From Thuidium tamariscinum (taxonomy: Eukaryota > Streptophyta > Bryopsida > Hypnales > Thuidiaceae), in contig OX344750.2 of the NCBI GenBank assembly GCA_947034885.2, forward strand, positions 47,095,821-47,159,820: 64,000 nucleotides of DNA, in the 5' to 3' direction. Position numbers and translations under genes: made by a program. Each line of letters begins with the position of its first letter. The stretch's first letter is position 1. Below are positions 1 through 13,220 of the stretch, piece by piece. Below the pieces are notes generated by a model. It was not told where the DNA came from. It made no database searches and saw nothing but the letters and a program-made list of their open reading frames with translations.

Positions 1-2361
1 AGCATCCAAAATTTGTCCATTTCCACCTGGTTGGGTTGAGTAGTTGAAGAGTAAGATCATCAAAGAAGTGAATGGGTGAATGATACTGTGGCCGGATATG
101 CTTTTGCAGCCTACTGGAGGTGTGTAGCTGTTGTAGAATTTAAGTGGACTTCCATTAATTAAGTACATATAAGGGGTCAAAATACCAGGAGTTCAGGCTT
201 CTGGTTTTTGGGAGGGAAGTACTATACAGTGCAACTTGTACGTAGAGAAGTGGAAGGTTATACGATGTCGAGCATGTGAAGGGCTCTCAATGACCATGAG
301 AGTGAGATATTCATATGTGCATCAGTATTAGACGAGACACCAAAAAAAAGAGTGCTGTAGCCAGAAGTCCATCCGAAAGGAAGGTCATTTTCTAAAATAA
401 AAAGCGAGAACGCAACGTGTTTATATGTACTGTATATAAGGACTGGAAACGTGTACAATGGAATCTCTTTTAAAAGAAACAGAATATCCAATCGAATAAA
501 AAACAGGCTCTCAACGGATTATCTCTGTCGACGAGGTCACAACGCCAAGTGTCCCAATCCTACGAGAAGTTAGAAAGCAATAAATCAAAAGCCGGTGAAT
601 TCCCCAGGGCGATTGTAAATTGGAATCAGGCATCACTGTTTTTCTCTCGAGCTGAAAAGTCAGAGGTCGATACTGAAACGGCAGGCACTAACCTTTAGAA
701 CGTGTACATTATTGCAAGTCCTAGACACATGCTTTTAAGCAAATCCTACTGAAAATACATGACCTTATAGTATGGTTTTTTTGCCTTAAATTCCTACTTA
801 AATCACCCCTCCCCCTTCTAGTGGTTAAATTTAGTTTGAAAAAAAAACACATATTAAATTTATAAGTCAAGAATTCACATTCACTTAGATGCCTGTCTCT
901 TAGCTCTTACATTCCATCAACTTTGCAAGAGTTCTCCTCTTTGTCCATCCAAAAATATAAGCGCTAGACACTTTAAATACAAAGATGCTTGAATAGACAT
1001 TGAAGAACATTTGATTCAGTATGCACAAACATATTAAACACAAAAAGTTAAAAACATATTGAAAAACTTAAAATGCAGAATATTTGAATTTTATTCACGC
1101 AACATGTAATTGAAGTTCTTGAAACTGAATTGCAGTTGGGGAAGAACCTTCATCCAAAATGTGCTATGTCATGCTTCCTACTCACAAAGGATTTAATATA
1201 ATAAAACACCAAACTGTATTGCCTAATTGTCACGAAGAGACAAGAATAAGTTCAAACTCTTTCATAAATTCATTGGCATGAGCAGTTCATGTTTTTTTAA
1301 GATCGATGGCTAAAATAATAGGGCCTTTTTATTTTAAATCTCAATCGGATGGCCATTGATTTTTGGCATGGGGTGGGAATGGATGGAGGGTGGGGGTGGT
1401 AGGATTCATCAATCACCATAGATAGTAGTGGTTGTTGCAAGAATAGTAGTTTGAATTATGAAAAGTAATTGAATACTAGAGTATTGGTGCCTATTCATTA
1501 GGTGGGAGAATTTGTACATTTTATCTTTCAAATGGCATAGTTAGTCCTTTCACATTGAAAAATTACTTAAATACCAATGTATAAAGCAAAGTGTCCATGG
1601 ATTGCCTTCAATATTTTAAGAGGTTTCAACATTTCAATCTATATGAATTTAAAAACTATGATTGTTGAGAAAGTCGATTTATTTCCATACAAAGTATCTA
1701 TTCAAATAGGCGAGCAAAAAATTGGACTCATTTAGATAGTTTAGGCATTTGCTATGTATACTTAAAGGCCACACACCTCTTTTTTTAGATTTTTTAGATT
1801 TTGTGGCCTTTTGTTGATGTAATCTTTTTAAAGAGGTATACATTAAGCATTACAAACCAAATAGCTCTAAAGACAAGACCATTCTAAGAATAAGCAACAT
1901 AACTTGAATTTGAATTGATTATTGCATTCTCACTATACAAATCTATAGTCAACAACCTCATCAATCTAGACTCATTTTTTGAGGGGAAAATCCATCATAT
2001 AGGTACAAAACATTATAAGGTTTGAAGAACCCGACCTCCCAAAATCAAAAGTCTGAAAAACATCCCCTCGGACATTCAAGGGTTAAAGTAAAAAAATATC
2101 AAAATATTAGTATCTCCATAATAATTTGTTCTTGCTATACTAATTAAGTTAGAGAACCTTAGCATGACTTGCACTTTTTATATTCAAAACTACACTTCAT
2201 ATGGCATTGGTAAGCTTAATTGACCTAAAGTTGGTTAAATCTTTTGGATTACTCATAAAAAATGGTATTATAGTTAACCCCTCAAAGATGCAAAGGTTGA
2301 TATTCAATTCACAAACAAAACAAAGAACAAAGTTTTTCATTTGTCCAATTTTCCCAAGATT
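1..2361. other. Intergenic DNA, no gene recognised
   Basis: AT-rich sequence without a supportable exon. The first ~700 bases are less AT-rich than the rest. They hold a minus-strand open frame of 77 codons (258-491) that I do not recognise and that has no visible splice context. This part could be the edge or UTR of a gene outside the window. From ~750 onward there are only short homopolymer runs and scattered stops. Confidence 0.5.
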
Positions 2362-3028
2362 TTAACCCCTAAAGGATTGTGGCTTGAAAACCACTCAAAA
2401 CTGCCATGTTTGCTACTTCCTCCCAAAAAAACAAAAAAAAACAATTTTATTAGAATCTAACTATAGGATCTTGTAAATTACTTGTCTAAGATCATGTGGT
2501 AAGAATTTCATGAAAGTTTGACGTACCGATTGGAAGATATTAGCATTCAAAGTTGGAATTTTTTTTTTTTTGAACTTTGACTTGCAATTTCAGATGACTT
2601 TGATTGCCATTTGTTGAATTTTTTTGCACTATGGACCATGAAGATAAAATGTTTTATGTTGAACAATTGAGTTGAGAATTGGGGAAAAAAATTTCAAAAA
2701 AGAACTAATAGATTTTCATTCATTAAAAAATTGTTAAGTAGAAGTAGGTCTAAGATTGAACAAAACACTAAGTTGTTAATAATTTTAAGATGTAATTGGA
2801 AAACCATGATCCCAACAGTGAGCTTGTTCTTGCAAACATCCTAAACCCTATCAAAAAAGAAAATTTTAAAAATTTTAAAAATTGCATTCAAAAATGAATT
2901 CTATAAGTTTTTTTTTGAAGAAGGTGCTTAGATTGCTCAAAATTCAAGATTGTCCGTAACTTTCTCATTATTAGTCTAAATAAAATAAAACAAAGCTTCA
3001 GATCTAGAACAAAACATAATCTTTGAGA

Positions 3029-3138
<110 letters not shown>

Positions 3139-3197
3139 CCTGCCCGATGAATTGTTTTTTGGACTTAGAATGGCATAACTTTTGCTTCCAAGTACCA

Positions 3198-3384
3198 CAT
3201 AGCATTCAGTAGTAGCCTGTCACACTAGCCTGTCACACTACCTGCCTCCCAATGGATGAAATGGTGTGAAATATTCCACATCATTCAATAACTAAAGTTG
3301 CAAACTTCAAGAAATGTCAGATGCAATTAGGTGATGGAGACTTCACAAAGGGAAAGGTAGTCCTATAGGCTACTGAATGTTATG
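3198..3384. repeat. 187-bp MITE, CAT(A/G)..ATTCAGTAG family, copy 1
   Basis: The ends are inverted repeats: CATAGCATTCAGTAG on the left and CTACTGAATGTTATG on the right. A second copy with the same ends and a similar interior (AATATTCCACA and neighbouring words) lies at 47249-47446. It is nested in TTAA element H. The related element at 35567-36143 lacks it and reads straight across the equivalent site (near 35980), which shows that this is an insertion. The superfamily is not determined. Confidence 0.65.
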
Positions 3385-3534
3385 CAATCGAAATAAAAAT
3401 TATATTTTTCGAAAGCTCATCTGATTTCCTATCTTCAAAAGAAGTTTCTAAAAATCATAGCAAAAATTAAAGTCACACAAGCTTGCCCAAAATTCCAAGT
3501 GTCCCCTTTAGGACTTTAGTCCTTTAGGGATTAA

Positions 3535-4309
3535 AATAGTTTTTGAACATTTATGGTACATACTTTTCAAAACACTCCTTGGCAAACATTCTAGAACTCA
3601 CAAAATGTCAATGCATTTCACCTCAATGACTTTCTTGAGTTGAAAAAAAAGGCCCTTCAAAACTAAGTAAAATAGATAAGAGAAAAATAATTAAAAATCA
3701 CAATGATTAGTAGTTCACATTTTACACTCTTGGGAAAAAAAACTCATTTATTCTTAAGCATACTCAATTTTAGAAGAAACATTCAATTATTCATTTCAAA
3801 TTTTATTTATAAATAAATGTATTGAAATGAATAGTACGTGTAACCATGTGGAAGTGATCTGTGGGTGCCAGTCTAAATTGTAAGTTAGGTTTTGAAGGCA
3901 TCAGCAAATTGTTCTTCTAAGTTACACTTCAGAACACATCTTCACAATCCTGGAAACATGGACAACTCCTTGGTCAACCCTAAAACTCTGCAGCGAACAA
4001 AACGTGTCCGATGACTGACATTCTGTGCATCTGAATTAAAGAAACAAAGAATCCACCTATTCATCCGATAATCTGGAGATTTTTGTTATCACCAAGGCCT
4101 CGTCCTTCCAGGGTAAAAGCGTCAAGGGTTTCTTGCAACGTTCACAAGCACAACATGGCAAAGGAAAACATGGCAAAGCGGCTTTCTCATACAAATATCT
4201 GCTCAAAGACCAGGATCCCACAATTATACCCCTTTTCATACTTAGCATGCAAGGTTGGAGGAAGTTAATTCACCTAATGACTACCCTCTATGATAAGATT
4301 ACTTCTTAA
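3535..4309. other. Intergenic, 3' flank of ARC6
   Basis: AT-rich to ~3840, then of more mixed composition towards the ARC6 stop codon. The last few hundred bases probably include the ARC6 3' UTR on the minus strand. I see no other gene. Confidence 0.4.
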
Positions 4310-7300
4310 TCAAGTGCGCAGAACTGCTCCTCCACTAATTCGCCAACCATCTAGGCCATGCCGAAGGTCATACCTCGTAGTGTAAGTACTTCTATAAGAG
4401 TCATTGTGATCAGGATTGTTACGGTCAACCAGGTGGGCTGCTTCCTGCAGAGTGGCCTCCGCAGTTGCCCGCCTTCCATCGTCACTGACTGTGACACTGT
4501 CAATATTGAGACCCAGGAGCGTGTACTCCCAAAACCAACCATTTCTCTTTACATCACTAACACGCTCAGTCCAGCTCTTCAGCATCTCTCCCTCCAACAC
4601 CTGCACAAGTGACCACGACAGAAGTAAACGTGGTGGAATGTTGATTACAGGCCCAAATAAGAAGAAAGAGGGACAAAAGAAGACGGTGAGTACCTCGGGT
4701 AAAGCAGCCATATCATAATCAGAGCCGAGTGCACTTGCTTTAGCTGCCTGCCATTTACGGACCATGAGTTCCGCCAACCTAGCATCCATTTGAGGGACAT
4801 CCTCTCCTACGGCTTCCATCTTCCTGACCCCTTCATGGCGCACACCCCGACACACTTTTAAGCAAGCCTCAAATTCACAACCCACCAATTTTGTTTTTGA
4901 GGAATTTAGAAACTTTAGGCTCTCAAATATTGACGAGCATGCTTTGGACTAAGTCACTGCTAGACAGAGTTTGCATTGACAGTGAAATTTTAAAGGCCTA
5001 CAGCACCTTCAAGGGCATCTTCACCGGAGACTCAAAGCTTCGATAATACTCAGAGCAGCTGCACTAAACAATACAAGGAGCAACTAGGCACAATGTTTTT
5101 CGCAGAATCACATAATTTACGCAATTTACTATATCAAAAATACTCAGATCCAGTGGTAATGGAACATGGGCAAGAATACCTGCAGACTGAGCGCTAAAGT
5201 TGACCACGGGAGTCGATCGCTTTTGTGCTGGAAGGTAATGAAAACCCGCCAGCACCAAGGCTCCCAATACAAGACCACTAGAGGCAATCTGGATAACTCT
5301 TGAGCCTCCTCGACCAGAACCATTATCAGGTAATTTGTTATCCTTGCCAGAAATGCCATCTTCTTGACCTTCCTGACTGCCCTCCCACTTTTCATCCTCG
5401 AAACTTGTAGCGACACCATTCGCACTGGGAGCTCGTGAATCGCCGTCGTCTCGTCTCGAAAGCTCAACCGGGTTTTCAAGGACATCACTCGTTGCCGAGC
5501 TTTCTATGTTTCTGCCTATAGGAAATACTCTCTTGAGAGTGGCCTTGACATTGTTAAAAGCGGCACCTGCTTTAGCTCCAATGCGCACAATAGCAGCAGC
5601 CGCAGCCATGTGCGATCCACTGCCTTTCTCTAGCCCTTCGAGGTAGCTGAGTACACTTGGATCATCAAAATAGTCGTTAAGTTTGACACGAATGGCCACG
5701 GTATCTCTGAACCTCGGGAACGCTATCTCTGTCAACCATCCTTCCAATAATTTACACAAACCAGGCAGTGAATCAATCTCTTCACCTTCTTCTGAGTATG
5801 AGTACACAAAATTCACAACCGCGGGGTCACGGTATGGTGATTTCTCGTCTTCTAGGCCCAGCCATGTGCGACAATCACTCACCTCCCCTACTAGCAAAGC
5901 ACAAATTCCTCTCTCAAGGGCGAACCCAAGCTGGGGATTTGATATTTCACTGTCAGGCAGAGATGGGTCAGCCTGTTGGAGCTGGAGAAATAACGCATCT
6001 GCCTCTTGAATCAAACGCGGAGTCTTTGCAACAAAGCCTTCAACCACATGCGCTAGTGCCGCCGCGTACACTTCAGAGCTGTCAGCAGGGATATTGCTTG
6101 GTGTGGCCGAAAAAAGGGCAATCTGCAACAATAAATTGGCCCACGATTAATGCCTCTCTGAACGGAGTTAAAACAAAGCATTTCTGAGGGTATAAGCTAT
6201 AATTGCCAACTTAGAAAAGTAATAAGCTCCTTAGCCCCCCAAAGGACCAGTTTCATTGCCACATGGTAAACACCATTTTTTAGCTAAATTTCACTCTTTA
6301 AAAGATATTCAAGTTCCAATCTTATATTTTTTTCATTACATAAGAGTACGTGTTGTCTATCAACGTAAAACATCTCAATTTAGTTTCGTGAAAAGTTGTT
6401 ATCGTTATAAATTTAACAGTAAGAACTGAAAATAAATTGGTTATATAACAAAAACAATCCAATAAATTTGAAATTTCTTCATGAGGTACAAGTAGCAATG
6501 AGGAACATTTTAAAATTTTCTCAAGTGATTATTTTAGTGTTTTGGCCCAAAACACCCTTGGGGGATGACCTTCAAGTCACAATCAAGGCTAAATTTAGCC
6601 TATACATGATTGACGGATAAAATTTTGATAATTTCAATATGTAAAAGAGCAGTTTTCTATCCACGACATTTTTTTCTGAATTTTTCGTGGGAAATCCGAA
6701 TTATTGTAATTTTTAGAAGTGTAATGGGTAAATAAAATTATATCAATAATAATAAATATAGAATAATCTGGGATTTGTTTAGAAAATGGAGGTTAGAATG
6801 AGAAACGCTACTTTGTTATTTAAATTCAAAATCAATTTCAAAGAAGTGAACCAATGAAAACACACACAATATTGTGTAATTTGGATTCTAGCACATAGAG
6901 TTTGCAGTAATATACTTGCAAACATAGGAGGCAGTCATACAAATCAAAAATTTATTCCAGTTGAATATTGTATGTTTAAAATACATGAAATAGGCAAACA
7001 CTGTTGATGAAGATGAGGTACCTGCTCTGCAGCAGTCATGAGAGAAAAGGCTTCCTTCATCAACTGCTCTCGACTTAGCCCACCCAGTGGCGGGCTATTT
7101 CCATCCTCATCCACGCTCCACAACAGTGACCGTAACCCCTGAAGTCCCTGCTGACGCTGAGGTTCGTACTCTTTGTCAAGTGGAAGGGCAAGCAGTTCCA
7201 AAATGCAGCGAGCGGCTAGTTCGTCTAGTGTTCCTTCAATCTGCTCTTGCAAATCTAGCGCCAAAACTCTACCACGCTCCTCCTGCACGAGAATGTTTCA

Positions 7301-9423
7301 CATCAACCGGGTGCATAAAATCCAACAACACAGGAGATCAGTGACGATGCCGCCAGCTGCGCACACGCTATCATCCTCTTTAGTGTGAAATCGAGAAAAA
7401 TGATTCCCATTTCCAAAGGTTGTTTGTGAACCTACCCGTAACATCTTCAAAGCGGACTCCAACAGCGAGCAACTCTTTACAACAGCTGGGGGCACTTCAG
7501 CCATCGCTTCCCGGGATAGTTCCACATAAGATAGTGCCATAGAAAGCACCACATCGCGGCTCAATGTCTTTGGAAGATCCTCTTGCTGCGCTAATAGAGC
7601 CTGCCCTGCCTGCAAAACGACCTCTACCTCACCGACTTCATAAAGCAAACAAAGCGCCCCTCCAACCTATTACATAAAAAAACTCAATAGATCAGTGCCC
7701 TCCAAGCATAACGCATATACCTACCAGGATTGCATACCAGTTCACAACCAGAAAATTGTAGCAAAACAAAAATATCCCACCCTATTGCAAACAAAAACAA
7801 AGCTGGACAACTCGACAATTCAAGAAAATTCGACCGATAATACATACGATTCTCACCTTAGACAATGGAACGTCAAGAATGAGAGTGTCTTCCTCGTCTT
7901 CAGCAAGACCCTGATTATACTCAGCCCGGATTTCAGGGTCCGCAAGAGAGTCACGTGCTCCTCTCAAAATCTCGAGTCTTGCCAGCAGCGCCAACTGACT
8001 AAAACCCTGTCGGGGAGAGTTATCAATGCGTGAATCAAATGCACGCACTATAGCATCTGCCAGGTACTGAGGCTCAGCTCCTAATATCTGTCATCATACA
8101 CTGATAACCGTCAAAAGTTTGTGGAGTCATACACATCCAGATGTTTTGACCAGGGTGCAATTGGAGTCCACTTTACCCCCACTGCAACAGTTTCGTTCTT
8201 GAAACCCAAAAGATCCGGGTACTTACATGCGATAATCATCACGAAAGGTACCGAGGTTGTTCTGTTGGCCATAAGACGTATCATAATCCGAACTGACTAT
8301 CCAAGTAAATTGAGAATTAGGATTCGTCGATTCCCAATTCCATATTCAGTAACAATTACTTGAACATATGGATCAATACAATTTACGAGATGAAAAAATA
8401 GGGACACCACTACCAAACTTGAACAACACAGACTAATATAGCGTGGCATAACCACGCTACACGACTCGCTGAAGCTCTAGCACAACCCGAGTTCTCAATT
8501 ATAGTTAATCGTCGCGAATACGAATTGCCACTACTTGCAGCACTTGCTTACCGGATCAATGTGTTTTGACAATGAGATAAACCATTATCGCTCGAAATCA
8601 ATGAGACTAACTACGGCAAAGTGATGGCATATAAATTCACTCGGCCTTTCTTAAAGAGATTCATTTGTGGGTCACATCAAGTCTCTCTCCAAAAGGTTTG
8701 CGGTGTTTTGTAATCCATGCGCAGTTGCAATTTTATTTCAATCTGGCAACTAACCACCCACGGAGACCCAACCAAAAGCTTCGTCATCAAAATTTCCGCT
8801 CTCGCATCCCACCCATGCGCATAATGTTCAAAGAAAACACACTAATTTGCCAATAAAATAAAAATCGTTTCATGATAACCCTATCTGACTTCTTCAGGTG
8901 CAGTCAAACCCAAATGCGATATTTCAGAACGCGAGAAAGGAAGAAGGCGCAGGGCGAATTCAGCCAATCGAATGCAATTGCAAAATAGCAGATAAAAATT
9001 TCCCTGCGAAAATCTCACCTGATAATAATCGATTGGCAGACGAAAGGTCTTCTCCGTCTGAGCGATGGGCGGATACGCCGACGCCAACGCCTGTAAGCGG
9101 AAGTTCTCATTCTCTTTCCCTCTGCCTCTGCCTCTCCCTGTTCCTCTTCCGTGTACCTCCACCACTCTAATCCTCAGCTGGCTCCTCCCAAACCAGTCTC
9201 TCCCCGGCCTCGTCTGAACCCCGACCCGAACGCTCCCGAAATCATCGCTATGCACCCCACGACTTCTCGACCTCTCCGGACGTACCGCGGCCCCGCCCTG
9301 GCTATGGCGGACAGACAGCAGACCCCCGCACTCCATGACCTGCATCGAGATGCTCGGTCTCGCAATGCTGCTCTTACATTCTATTGAGGCGCTCAGAAAC
9401 ACGAATGCGCACCCAGCAGTCAC
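4310..9423 (-). CDS. ARC6: ARC6, chloroplast division protein (J-like domain, inner envelope)
   Basis: Eight coding exons with GT-AG introns and consistent phases: 9019-9423, 7857-8087, 7436-7666, 7022-7282, 5180-6122, 5025-5058, 4694-4823 and 4310-4600. The product is 841 aa, near the ~800 aa usual for ARC6. In this family the protein spans the inner envelope, tethers FtsZ filaments in the stroma and contacts PDV2 in the intermembrane space. Seen here: a basic, Ser/Arg-rich N-terminus fitting a transit peptide; the conserved LPIDYYQ-ILGAEPQYL block (129-144) opening a J-like domain without a visible HPD; family blocks such as VEVVLQAG, YVELSREAM, MTAAEQIALF, CRTWLGLEDEKSPYR and LPGLCKLLEGWL; one membrane span (~652-673); and a C-terminal IMS domain with TLLGLNIDSVTVS and YTTRYDL. 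The start may instead be Met27 or Met30. Exon 6 (34 nt) rests on splice sites and phase only. The match is closer to ARC6 than to PARC6. Confidence 0.93.
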
Positions 9424-10256
9424 GATTTGGTCATCTCTCGCATCAATCCCGTCCTCCCCATCTCCACATTACGCCAGAGCAGATTACGTTAGGCATGTGA
9501 AAGCTAAGTTACACGAAGTCCCCACTGGAGGAGGGCCGAACAATCCTCGTAACCCAGGATTAATGGCGCTTGCCAAATCTGCCCAGACCGGTGCCTGCCA
9601 CGGAGAAGCCTGGCCCACCCGCGCTAAGCCTTCTTTCTCCTATCCGCGTACCTCCTTCTTTCCCACCCGGTTTCTTTCCTCCGCTGCTTCTTTTTCTTTC
9701 TATTCCTTTTCTTTTTCTTTTCTTTCCTCTCCTTTCCTTTCTCTTCTTTTCTTATGCGGAGAAATTTTTTTGGACACATATGAAAGCGAATTCGTAGGTA
9801 CAAGGCCCGGCCGACAATCACTCATCTTCCGCGCCGGTTGCGGGAGCCCACAGCCCTCCAGTGGCCCAGTCCGCCTCTCCGGACAGTCTCCAAGCCCTTG
9901 AATTTAAATTTCAGTTTCCTTGAATTCCTTCTAATATATTTTCCTTTTTGGATTTCGATCATCAGATTCGTGCGAGCTCGTAATTGGCCCCGTGGATCCC
10001 AGCTTCCGAATATTGCCGTACTGAAGTGCTGGAGGAATATTCCCACCTTCGATACCACATCGCCTGGTAAATCCGTCCTTTGAGCATCTCTGACTTCGAA
10101 GGGACTGAAGCAGGCAGCCACACTGGGTTTGCTGTTTTGCACAGGTGAATTGTCCCAGTCGTTACACGAGGTGATTGCATCAGTTTGGCGTTTAGGTCAA
10201 ACGCAATTAATCGCTCTTAGAAATTTTGTACCTGGAGGATGTAGATTTTAGTGAGC
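9424..10256. promoter_or_regulatory. ARC6 upstream region with pyrimidine-rich tract
   Basis: This is the 5' side of ARC6 (minus strand) and is richer in G+C than the surroundings. A CT-rich tract at about 9640-9755 (GA-rich on the ARC6 sense strand) gives a low-complexity plus-strand frame full of Ser, Phe and Leu that I do not treat as a gene. The promoter and 5' UTR of ARC6 must lie here, but I could not place a TATA box or start site with confidence. Confidence 0.35.
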
Positions 10257-11581
10257 TCAGCACGATATTATGTGAAATTCTACAGGAATATCTTCGGGCA
10301 TGGTTGCCCCTGGCGTGCATTCATGGCCTTGATTTTCCTTACAGTCATACCAACCATGAACGAGTGACAATGGAGAATGAAACTGAAGCGCTCTGGGTAC
10401 TCTTGTAATCACGAAGAAAAACGAGCATATGAAGGCCCCATGGTTGGCCCATGTTGTTGTAAAAGATGGTCCGCAATTCAACATCCACCGCGAGCTTCGG
10501 GAATGTCAAAGCTGCAAGGCTACCATACACAGACGATTCCTTGCAAATGACGTAGCCTTGAGAGCACTATAGTGACGTAATGAATATTTGAACGAGGGTA
10601 TTGTATGCCACTGTGGAACGGCTATGCACTCACGCATTCCTGTGATCTACTTACGGTATCTCGAGGAACAATGTCCCTGCAGGCGATCAACGGCGTCCGC
10701 TGCTGTAGTTTTAGCGGCAGACTCTATTGTGACGCAGTCATCCCACCCAATGAGAATACAAAGAAAATGAATAATGCTCGCGACTGAAAATTTTTACACA
10801 TGTAGAACATAATCGTAGCTCTTCCGAGAACAGATGATTTTAGGGATCTATATATTGTTGATGTATTTGATGGATACCTACCCCTGAACAGAACCACGAA
10901 ATTGGGGCAGTATCGATCGTACTGCTCCCAAATAATTTCGCCAAGAAGGGTGTAGTGACAGCTTGCCAATAAGTCATAAAATCCTAGTAAATGAATCGAT
11001 TCAAGGCTGTCATCTCCAAGGGTAGCTGGGCGCCTCTCTCCACGTGCAAAACCGTTGGTTTACGGAATTTCCATTGTCACCCTCGGTTGCGGGGCACCGT
11101 GATGCCGAACTGTTCGATGTATCATCTAATTCTAGAAGAGCAGGGCATCTATATGTCGAATGCTGTTGAGCACGCTCCCGACAAACATCGCCGTTTAATA
11201 TACTTCGGGTGAAGAATGATCGACACGCCCTTCCACATGAGTTGAAGTGCCTGCATCTCACCAGTGCCGAGCACATAAGCAGTCGAACACGAAGGACATT
11301 TTTCAACATTGAGTGACTCAGCCTATTTGGAAAAAAAAGGCATAGTATTCAGACCATCTAACCTCAGGATTTGTTACTCATATATCATGTGAGATGACCG
11401 GCAGAAATGCAAGGCTCTGTGTGATATTCATGACCTGCCAGTATATCCAGAATGCCACTTTGTGTGGCATTATCCATGTAAAGGCCTCAGGATCCACTGC
11501 ACGTTCAACACATTTGGCTTTCAAACTGATTGCTTGAAAATAATTCCCATGGTCCGGATTTGGGTGGGTCACTTCCCGCAT
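10257..11581 (-). pseudogene. Decayed unidentified gene, possibly transposon-derived
   Basis: On the minus strand several protein-like stretches follow one another in different frames, interrupted by stops and shifts. One begins near 11310 with KCPSCSTAYVLGTGEM and ends in KYIKRRCLSGACSTAF, a C-x2-C ... C-x4-C arrangement like a zinc-binding cluster. Others include GEIIWEQYDRYCPNFVVLFR (about 10900-10950) and RTIFYNNMGQPWGLHM (near 10450). Composition is more gene-like than the flanks. I do not recognise the family. Cysteine clusters of this kind accompany KDZ-type transposases in some genomes, but I cannot confirm that from sequence alone. Confidence 0.3.
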
Positions 11582-11755
11582 TTACAAATAAAGTAGGGAA
11601 CTTTCAAAGTCGAATATGCATTATAAATAAAATAGGTAGCTAAAAAATCTCAAGTATTAAAAAATTTTACATATAATTTAAGGACTAGAGATTAAGATCT
11701 TGGAAATTGTAGTTAGTAGGGTCAGTTTTATTTAGAGCTGGTTGTACGAAGTAGT

Positions 11756-13220
11756 CATTAGAAGAAATCTGAGGGCATTACAGGGCCGTTTCGGGTCTGT
11801 TCCCGAAACGGCTCCCAATGCCGCTAACCATTGTTAGGCCAACTTTTATCAAAAGAAAAGTTCTTTTCTTGGTACATCCCGTCTAGGGCAATATCCTATA
11901 CATTTCCGAGTATATTTTGTTTAAATCACAATATTCACAGTTTGAAGACTAGTCTATTTTTCCAAAAGCTGAAACCTAAGGTAATCATTTCAGGTATTAG
12001 CATGTCTATGTTTCCAAGAAACTCAAACTTTGCTATTATAGTGCAAGAAAACATAAAATATAGTAACAAGTAGTAAGAAAGGAAGTTGAAGTTTGCAAGA
12101 ACAAGTCTTCAAAAAGAGTTTTGAAAAACTCCATGAGGTTGTGGGCCTCACATGTGCCCATCCCAAAAACACCAACAAGCAAATGTTAGGTTAGTGAGGT
12201 ACAACAAGTGTCTTCAGCCCACATACGCATGCTATTGCTTTCATATGGAAATAACCAAAACATAAACAACAAACTTCAACAAGTGCCATATTCCTTTTAG
12301 TAACATAAGGCAAAGAACACCTGATCTGTGGAAACACGTTGTGACGCAGCCATGTGTTCAGTTCAGCTCCTAGAGTTGCCAGTCAGTCATTCCAGTATCT
12401 CCCACGATTTTAGAAACGTGAAAGTAACACACTTACTTACTCAGACCTCACCCAGCCTAACTACCAGCCACAAATGAAAATAACAGTATCTCGCAACTAG
12501 GTTATCAACTTAGAATAATGTTCTGTACAGCAGTAAGGATTGTAATACCTTACAAGCTGCTTTCAACCAAACATGGAGGAAAGTTCCTCGTTATTCTCAT
12601 CATCCCAGCTTCATCCGTTGTGGTAACGGAACCAGGCCATTTCAGCCCTATGTAGCAGCCAATATAATGATTGCTTCTACAGTGTTCAATTATCATACCC
12701 CAAATTTGGAGGTAAAATTTGAACTACCTGAGGATAAGCGCCCAAAGATTTGGTGGCTACATATGATCGTTTGCTATAATAGTGCTCTATCATTATATGC
12801 CTGTGAGTACAATTGTAATAATTTTACATGTATGCATACTAATCTCAGTGTGTTTTTGGATTTGTGAAGTTCAAAGGTATTAGCTATCTAGTATCATAAC
12901 CAGAAGCTAAAGCAACAATGGGCTGAAATCTCAAAAAAGTTAATATCATTGGTCATTTCATAAAAAAACCTCAAGGTGTCTAAACACCATTGATACAAGC
13001 TTTGTATTACGTGTTCCTAGACCATTTTAGCTGCTAGATTACAATGCTAGGATATGGAATCTAGGAAATATGAAAAAAAGTCCAAAAAAAATTTGAAAGA
13101 AAAAAAATTTATTACGTGGCAATGTCCCGACCACGTAGGATTCGAGTTCACAGGGCAAAAACTGCGTTCCCACAATCCGGGAACCCGCAGTCTCCTAATG
13201 CCCTCAAATTTCATCTAATG
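11756..13220 (+). mobile_element. Double-hairpin MITE family, long copy
   Basis: The ends match the 305-bp copy at 14549-14853. The left end has CATTAGAAGAAATCTGAGGG followed by a hairpin with the arm CCGTTTCGGG. The right end (about 13040-13220) has the GACCACGTAGGATTCG block, a second hairpin around GTTCCC/GGGAAC and CCTAATGCCCTC near the end. Between the two halves lie ~1.2 kb absent from the short copies. That interior (about 11835-13040) holds no recognisable transposase. It is either a later insertion or the original body from which the short copies were deleted. No clear target-site duplication was found. Confidence 0.6.

Noticed and set aside
9335-9901. 188-codon plus-strand frame upstream of ARC6
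   Set aside because: It overlaps ARC6 exon 1 on the opposite strand and a CT-rich tract. It has Ser/Phe/Leu low complexity and no domain.
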